64,000 nt of DNA, taken from Burkholderiales bacterium UBA4657. GTDB lineage: Bacteria; Pseudomonadota; Gammaproteobacteria; Burkholderiales; Burkholderiaceae_E. The position numbers and the translations under genes are program-made. Positions 59,652 through 64,000 of this stretch are shown one piece after another. The notes below the pieces were generated by a model. It saw nothing but the letters and a program-made list of their open reading frames with translations. It did no database searches and was not told the origin of the DNA. Position 1 is the first letter of the stretch; every line of letters begins with the position of its first letter. The stretch covers positions 186,001 through 250,000 of the forward strand of contig DHLX01000018.1 of NCBI GenBank assembly GCA_002405475.1, written 5' to 3'.

Positions 59652-61244
59652 CTACCACCCCCTCAATATTTCCCGTGCAGCATTACGCCCTGGCAGGCCA
59701 GTGACACCCCCGCCCGGGTGTGCGCCAGAGCCGCATAAATACAGGCCGCGTATGGGCGAGCGGTAATTGCCATAACCGAGTACCGGGCGCGCTGCCCACA
59801 ACTGGTTTAATTGCAAGGCGCCATGGAATATGTCCCCGTTGACTAATCCTAAAGTTTGTTCCAGATCCCAGGGCGACAGGATTTGCAGACCCAGAATGCT
59901 GCGTTTGAAGTTCGGCGCATAACGCTCGATAACATTTAGCACACTGTCGGCCGCCGCAGTTTTGTGTGTTGCCCAGGTCTCGCGCAGAGCCGGGTCAAAA
60001 TGCTGACAAAAAATAGACGCCACGTGTTGCCTGGCGGGTGCCAAAGTATCATCCAGCACGCTGGCGATATTGAGTTCGACAATCGGTTCACGCGACCAGC
60101 CGGGGGTATGTTCGTGTGAGCGCGCGTCAAAATAGGCGCGCTCCATGTAGGCCAGATGTGGCGCGAACAAAATACCGGCACCATGATGCGGCTGGGCTTG
60201 TGTGCCTGGCAGGCAGGTGAAGTCGGGCAGCTCACTTAGCGCGACATTGAGTCGAAATGAAGCCGAACCACTTTTATAATGTGCCAGACGTTGACGAAAA
60301 TCTTCTGGCAGGTGTTGCGCTTCAATCAATTTGCCATACAGCAACGGTGGCGCCACGTTGCCGACGACACACGGCGCGGTGAATGTGCGGCCGTCACTCA
60401 GGGTCACGCCCTGTACCTGGCCTTGATGCACCTGGATCTGACTCACTTCGGCATCAGTCAGTAAACTAACCCCGCGCGCCTCGCATTCACGCGCCATCGC
60501 TTGCGTAACAGCGCCCATGCCGCCAATGGCGTGCCCCCAGGCACCGGGCTTGCCATTGACCTCCCCAAACACATGGTGTAGCAACACATAGGCCGAGCCA
60601 GGGCTGTAGGGCGAAGCAAAATTGCCCACGACTGAATCCCAGCCCAGTGCCGCCTTCAGGGGGTCGCTTTCAAACCAGCCATCGAGCAGATCGCCCGCTG
60701 AGCGGGTAAACAAGTCAAGCAGGTCGCGCCGGGTTGGGTCGTCGAGTTTTTTGACCCGTTGGGCGAGGTCGAGACCGGCCCACCAGTCAGCCAGTCGGGC
60801 GTGTTGTGCGACGGCCGGCGGGGTGCGCGTGAGCATTTCTCGCAGCAGTGCTACGCTACGGTCGAGCATGGCGTAATACGCGGGCAGGCGCTCGGCATCA
60901 CGGGGGCTGAATTTGGCCACTTCCTGTTGTGTCGCACTTAAACTGCCGCCCAGCTTGAAATAACGCCCATCAGCCTGCGGTAAAAAATTGGCGAAAGGGC
61001 GTTCAACAATGCGCAGGCCGTGTTGATGTAGGCGCAAATCGCGTATCACTTCCGGGTGCAGCAGGGAAACGGTATAGCTGGCCAGCGAATTGCGAAAGCC
61101 GGGGTGGAATTCTTCCGTGACAGCGGCACCGCCTACGATCGGGCGCCGTTCCAGCACGACAACTTTTTTGCCTTGCGCGGCTAGGTAGGCGGCGCAGACC
61201 AGGCCGTTGTGGCCGCCACCGACAATGATGACATCGGTTTTCAT
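59652..61244 (-). CDS. FAD-dependent oxidoreductase, phytoene-desaturase/PYROXD2-like
   Basis: A 530-residue flavoprotein. VIIVGGGHNGLVCAAYLAAQ is the N-terminal dinucleotide-binding motif, VVVLERRPIVGGAAVTEEFH continues it, and LYLCGSGAHPGGGVTGLPGR is the C-terminal FAD signature of the CrtI/amine-oxidase superfamily. No carotenoid genes are nearby, so a desaturase role is unlikely; it matches the wide bacterial group resembling human PYROXD2. It overlaps the metal exporter gene by 4 bp. Substrate unknown. Confidence 0.88.
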   Translation of the reverse strand: MKTDVIIVGGGHNGLVCAAYLAAQGKKVVVLERRPIVGGAAVTEEFHPGFRNSLASYTVSLLHPEVIRDLRLHQHGLRIVERPFANFLPQADGRYFKLGGSLSATQQEVAKFSPRDAERLPAYYAMLDRSVALLREMLTRTPPAVAQHARLADWWAGLDLAQRVKKLDDPTRRDLLDLFTRSAGDLLDGWFESDPLKAALGWDSVVGNFASPYSPGSAYVLLHHVFGEVNGKPGAWGHAIGGMGAVTQAMARECEARGVSLLTDAEVSQIQVHQGQVQGVTLSDGRTFTAPCVVGNVAPPLLYGKLIEAQHLPEDFRQRLAHYKSGSASFRLNVALSELPDFTCLPGTQAQPHHGAGILFAPHLAYMERAYFDARSHEHTPGWSREPIVELNIASVLDDTLAPARQHVASIFCQHFDPALRETWATHKTAAADSVLNVIERYAPNFKRSILGLQILSPWDLEQTLGLVNGDIFHGALQLNQLWAARPVLGYGNYRSPIRGLYLCGSGAHPGGGVTGLPGRNAAREILRGW

Positions 61245-62200
61245 AGGGGGTTGACCTCAATCATCAGGTGCTGGATCTCTTCATGCTCGGCCAGTTGTTC
61301 GCGGTAGTGTGCCGGACTGCATGGCTGCGATGTTTCAAGTGCCAACGCCACTGAATAGGCGTTCTGGCCAATACGCCAGACATGCAAATCAACGATATGG
61401 GTATGGTCATTTTCAATGGTGCCACGGATTTCCTCAATCAAACCCTTTGGATGCTCGGCATCAAGCAGGACTCGGGCCGTGTCGCGCACCAGACCGACCG
61501 ACCAGACTGCGATGACGGCGGCACCGACCAAACCCGCCAGCGGGTCGAACCAGGCCCAGCCCCAGAACCAGCCCGCGAGCAGAGCCATAATCGCCAGTAC
61601 CGAGGTGGCGGCGTCAGTCACAACATGCAAATAGGCGGCGCGCAAGTTGAGGTCATGATGATGCTCGTGGTGATGGCTATGACTATGGTTATGATCATGA
61701 CCGCCGTGCAGCCACCAGGCACTCAGCAGGTTGACGATCAGACCTATCAAGGCGACCCAGAGCGCCTCCTGAAAATGTATGGTTCGAGGCTGCCACCAGG
61801 CCTGTAGCGACTCGACCGCCATGGCGCCGGCTACGCCGAACAGGAACAGGCTACTGGCAAAGCCTGCCAGAATCTCGATCTTCCAGGTGCCCCAGGTGAA
61901 TCGGTTACGCATGGGGGAGTGCCGATGCCAGCGTTGTGACAGTGTGTAGGCTAAAGCCGACAAACCCAGAGCCAGTACGTGGGTCGCCATATGCCAGCCG
62001 TCGGCTAGCAGTGCCATGGAGCCGGTGATCATGCCCGCGACGATTTCCAGCACCATGCAGGCGGCCGTTAGAATGACGACGGCCCATAGACGCCGTACCG
62101 ACCCTGTTCTGGGTGCGTGCCAGCCAGGGCTGGCATGGCGACAGGGAGCAGTGTCGCGTGCCACTGACGCTGCGGGACGATGGTGATAGGGCTTTGTCAT
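61241..62200 (-). CDS. Cation diffusion facilitator, DmeF-like
   Basis: A 319-residue CDF exporter. Six membrane helices; metal-binding residues are in MALLADGWHMATHVLALGLS (TM2) and HVVTDAATSVLAIMALLAGW (TM5), with a histidine-rich loop between TM4 and TM5 (HGGHDHNHSHSHHHEHHHD) and a C-terminal cytoplasmic domain. The DGWHMATH variant fits DmeF-type Co/Ni exporters rather than CzcD, but metal choice is inference. Start ATG at 62200, divergent from the HNH gene. Confidence 0.9.
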   Translation of the reverse strand: MTKPYHHRPAASVARDTAPCRHASPGWHAPRTGSVRRLWAVVILTAACMVLEIVAGMITGSMALLADGWHMATHVLALGLSALAYTLSQRWHRHSPMRNRFTWGTWKIEILAGFASSLFLFGVAGAMAVESLQAWWQPRTIHFQEALWVALIGLIVNLLSAWWLHGGHDHNHSHSHHHEHHHDLNLRAAYLHVVTDAATSVLAIMALLAGWFWGWAWFDPLAGLVGAAVIAVWSVGLVRDTARVLLDAEHPKGLIEEIRGTIENDHTHIVDLHVWRIGQNAYSVALALETSQPCSPAHYREQLAEHEEIQHLMIEVNPL

Positions 62201-62250
62201 TACAGAATGGGTCGAATGCGTTAGAGTAAAGGATATTGCAGGAGTCAGGT

Positions 62251-62808
62251 GTGAAGATTTTGAAACTGAGTGCTCAAGGCTTGCCGCAATCGTGGATTTC
62301 TCTGGAGGCCGCGGTACTGCATTATGCTGCCGACGAAGTTCGCTGGGAAGCAGGCACCGAAGTCGCCGTGTTTCGCGGTGGCATTAATGCCCGCACCGGC
62401 GAGCAGTCGGTGATTCGTCTCAATTCCATCATCGGTACCAAGGGCGTGCCTAAAATCAATCCATTTGATCTTACTCCCGGCTTGACCAATGGCAAATTGT
62501 TTATTCGTGATCGTAATGTTTGCGCCTACTGCGGCAACCTGTTTCATACTGACGAGCTGACCCGGGAGCATATTGTGCCCTTGTCGCGCGGGGGACGCGA
62601 CCACTGGATGAATGTGGTCACGGCCTGTCGTGGCTGTAATCACCACAAAGGCAACCGTCTGCCTGATGAGGCGAATCTAGATTTGGTCTATACCCCGTAT
62701 ATACCCAGCCTGTGGGAGGATTTTATTTTGCGTAACAGGCGTATCCTGGCCGATCAGATGGAATTTTTAATGGCGCACCTGCCGCGTGGCTCGCGTTTGC
62801 ACACATGA
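62251..62808 (+). CDS. HNH endonuclease
   Basis: A 185-residue protein with an HNH domain: VCAYCGNLFHTDELTREHIV supplies two zinc cysteines and the catalytic region, then PLSRGGRDHWMNVVTACRGC and NHHKGNR complete the fold. The GTG at 62251 follows AGGAG by 6 bases; a TTG at 62236 would only add five residues. It overlaps the next gene by ATGA. HNH proteins of this chromosomal kind are common in proteobacteria and may act in DNA repair rather than defence. Confidence 0.9.
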   Translation: MKILKLSAQGLPQSWISLEAAVLHYAADEVRWEAGTEVAVFRGGINARTGEQSVIRLNSIIGTKGVPKINPFDLTPGLTNGKLFIRDRNVCAYCGNLFHTDELTREHIVPLSRGGRDHWMNVVTACRGCNHHKGNRLPDEANLDLVYTPYIPSLWEDFILRNRRILADQMEFLMAHLPRGSRLHT

Positions 62809-63608
62809 GCGGCATCATCTTCGTCGTGACGCTGATTGCTTTGTTGTTCGGTGTCGGAATCTGGGCCTGGAAGCGGGCAGCCGATCTTCAGGCCGAGGCG
62901 CACCAGCGTGAGGCGGCGGCATTACAGCTGTTGCTGATTAAACCGACCACTACTGAACAAGCTAGTGCTGCCAGCAATACTGCTTTCCCGCCCGGCAATT
63001 CGTCTTTTCCAGACCGGGATCGTAGCAGGACTTCTACGGCTGTTGTTGCCCCAAAGGCGACACAAACGACTCAGGATAATCCGATAACGATTACCATAGG
63101 CGACATTACTATCATCGAACGGATGATTGAAACAGAGCCAGAGCCAGTGCCAGAGGCTCCGGTTACCCTTACTGCACCTACAAAAATGCCGACTCCGGCG
63201 TCAGCGCTGGCAAATTTGCCGCTACGTGACCTGGTTTTGTCTTTTTATGAGGCAAGGGGCTACCGGCAAGAATGGGCTGCGCCTGATATCCGCCCGGTGG
63301 AGCTGGTGTTGCGTAACCGGCATGACCATGATCGTAGCTATGCTTTTGTCCACTGGCAGCACCCTTCCAGGCTCGATGGCGCTGGATTATCCAGGTTGGC
63401 ACGTGAGTTGAACGCGCTGGGTTTTAAGCGCGCCATTGTTGCTGTTGAGCGTGGCTTTGATGATGCTGCGATTGAGGCAGCAAAAAAATTCAACTTGCGC
63501 TTGTACGACAATGCTGTCATACAGGGCAAAATTCTCGAGCTTGCCCCGGAATTACAAGCCAAACTTGCAGGAATGAGCAAGGCGCGGGCGCAAAAACGCA
63601 GGGCCTGA
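62805..63608 (+). CDS. Membrane-anchored protein with Mrr-like C-terminal domain
   Basis: A 267-residue protein. Residues about 3-22 are a membrane helix (IIFVVTLIALLFGVGIWAW), followed by a low-complexity Thr/Pro/Glu-rich spacer (about 45-130) and a C-terminal domain (LRDLVLSFYEARGYRQEWAA ... ELVLRNRHDHDRSYAFVHWQ ... GFKRAIVAVERGFDDAAIEA) that resembles the Mrr restriction-endonuclease fold. The QxK catalytic motif of Mrr is replaced by FVHW, so it is probably inactive. It is coupled to the HNH gene by ATGA. Function unknown. Confidence 0.72.
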   Translation: MSGIIFVVTLIALLFGVGIWAWKRAADLQAEAHQREAAALQLLLIKPTTTEQASAASNTAFPPGNSSFPDRDRSRTSTAVVAPKATQTTQDNPITITIGDITIIERMIETEPEPVPEAPVTLTAPTKMPTPASALANLPLRDLVLSFYEARGYRQEWAAPDIRPVELVLRNRHDHDRSYAFVHWQHPSRLDGAGLSRLARELNALGFKRAIVAVERGFDDAAIEAAKKFNLRLYDNAVIQGKILELAPELQAKLAGMSKARAQKRRA

Positions 63609-63703
63609 GGCGCTGGCTGGCTTGTTACCAGCTTTAACGTTTTGCGCCGCATTCTTCATGCTATCGTTGGAATTTTTCGCTATTTTCATGGAAGCAGGTT
63701 GCC

Positions 63704-64000
63704 GTGCCTTTTGCCGTTTCTTCACTGCCAGCACGTTTTAGCCATTTCGCTGCCTTGTGTCGCACCAGCTGGCACGTCAGCCATAGATCGCTCAAACTTT
63801 TTTTGCTGACTACGCTCTGGTCATTGCTGGCGCTCTGGTGGGTGTTGGGTGCCGCTTTCTTGGTATTGCGTTATGGCATATTGCCCGATATCAATCACTA
63901 CAAGCCACGCATTGAACAGGAAATGTCACGTGCACTGGGCTTGGGTGTCAGCATAGGGAAAATTGAGGCGGATTGGAGTGGCCTGCGTCCCGAGCTGAGT
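63704..64000 (+). CDS. YhdP-family membrane protein, 5' part (cut by window end)
   Basis: The first 99 codons of a large gene. After GTG at 63704 the protein has a membrane helix (KLFLLTTLWSLLALWWVLGA) and then the AsmA/YhdP opening (YGILPDINHYKPRIEQEMSR, ALGLGVSIGKIEADW). YhdP proteins are AsmA-like carriers that move phospholipids to the outer membrane. The GTG follows AGG by 8 bases, and an ATG at 63688 is in another frame that stops early. The 3' end lies beyond the window. Confidence 0.85.
   Translation, partial: MPFAVSSLPARFSHFAALCRTSWHVSHRSLKLFLLTTLWSLLALWWVLGAAFLVLRYGILPDINHYKPRIEQEMSRALGLGVSIGKIEADWSGLRPELS

Noticed and set aside
59652..61244. Carotenoid pathway gene (CrtI) reading of the oxidoreductase
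   Set aside because: No crtB, crtE or other carotenoid genes nearby; sequence fits the PYROXD2-like group better.

Overview
This window looks like a chromosomal segment from a betaproteobacterium, most likely in Burkholderiales. The evidence is gene content and order: gshA-gshB followed by an EIIA-HPr-EI phosphotransfer set with no sugar permease, metX-metW, a DUF3567 protein, a TorF-like porin ahead of glnK-amtB, rsmB-DUF4390-ntrY-ntrX-trkA-trkH, and htpX/fmt/def/LysM/dprA/smg/topoisomerase. It is densely packed, mostly on the minus strand, and many neighbours share ATGA or GTGA stop/start overlaps. I see no rRNA, tRNA, CRISPR array, insertion sequence or prophage, and no gene-free stretch longer than about 230 bases.

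Regions in order. 1-8300: 3' end of cysB, uppP, the metX-metW methionine pair, and a gshA-gshB-EIIA-ptsH-ptsI operon. 8300-11330: a nitrogen operon (porin, glnK, amtB) preceded by a textbook sigma-54 promoter and two NtrC-type boxes. 11330-16030: ubiK, a ComM-like ATPase and a large hybrid sensor kinase on the plus strand. 16040-26040: a leucine/isovalerate catabolic operon (liuA, thiolase, liuB, liuC, liuD, a 2-hydroxyacid dehydrogenase, liuE, two small proteins) behind a MerR-type LiuR and a 36-bp perfect palindrome. 26040-32040: MBL hydrolase, SDR, DsbA, SPOR protein, argS and a zeta-kinase toxin/antitoxin-like pair with its own promoter. 32160-37410: metH, rhomboid and rhodanese. 37410-48580: DUF3567, a CobW-like remnant, trkH-trkA, ntrX-ntrY, DUF4390, rsmB, htpX, fmt and def. 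48580-55040: a terminator-like hairpin, LysM protein, dprA, smg, a topoisomerase III fused to a SWIB domain, and a convergent SET-domain methyltransferase. 55036-64000: MFS transporter with a coupled 46-residue membrane peptide, FadL-type porin, peroxiredoxin, NTF2-like protein, a DUF1778/GNAT toxin-antitoxin module with its palindromic operator, a PYROXD2-like oxidoreductase, a DmeF-like metal exporter, an HNH nuclease coupled to a membrane-anchored Mrr-like protein, and the 5' end of a YhdP-family gene.

How the genes work together. The strongest regulatory stories are nitrogen control of porin-glnK-amtB and LiuR control of leucine breakdown; both rest on sites read directly from the DNA. 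The NtrX here lacks the AAA+ domain that contacts sigma-54, so the sigma-54 promoter must depend on another activator such as NtrC encoded elsewhere. The least conventional items are the topoisomerase-SWIB gene beside a SET methyltransferase, the CobW remnant without a P-loop, the membrane-anchored Mrr-like protein next to an HNH nuclease, the two toxin-antitoxin-like pairs, and an rsmB that lacks a normal start codon.
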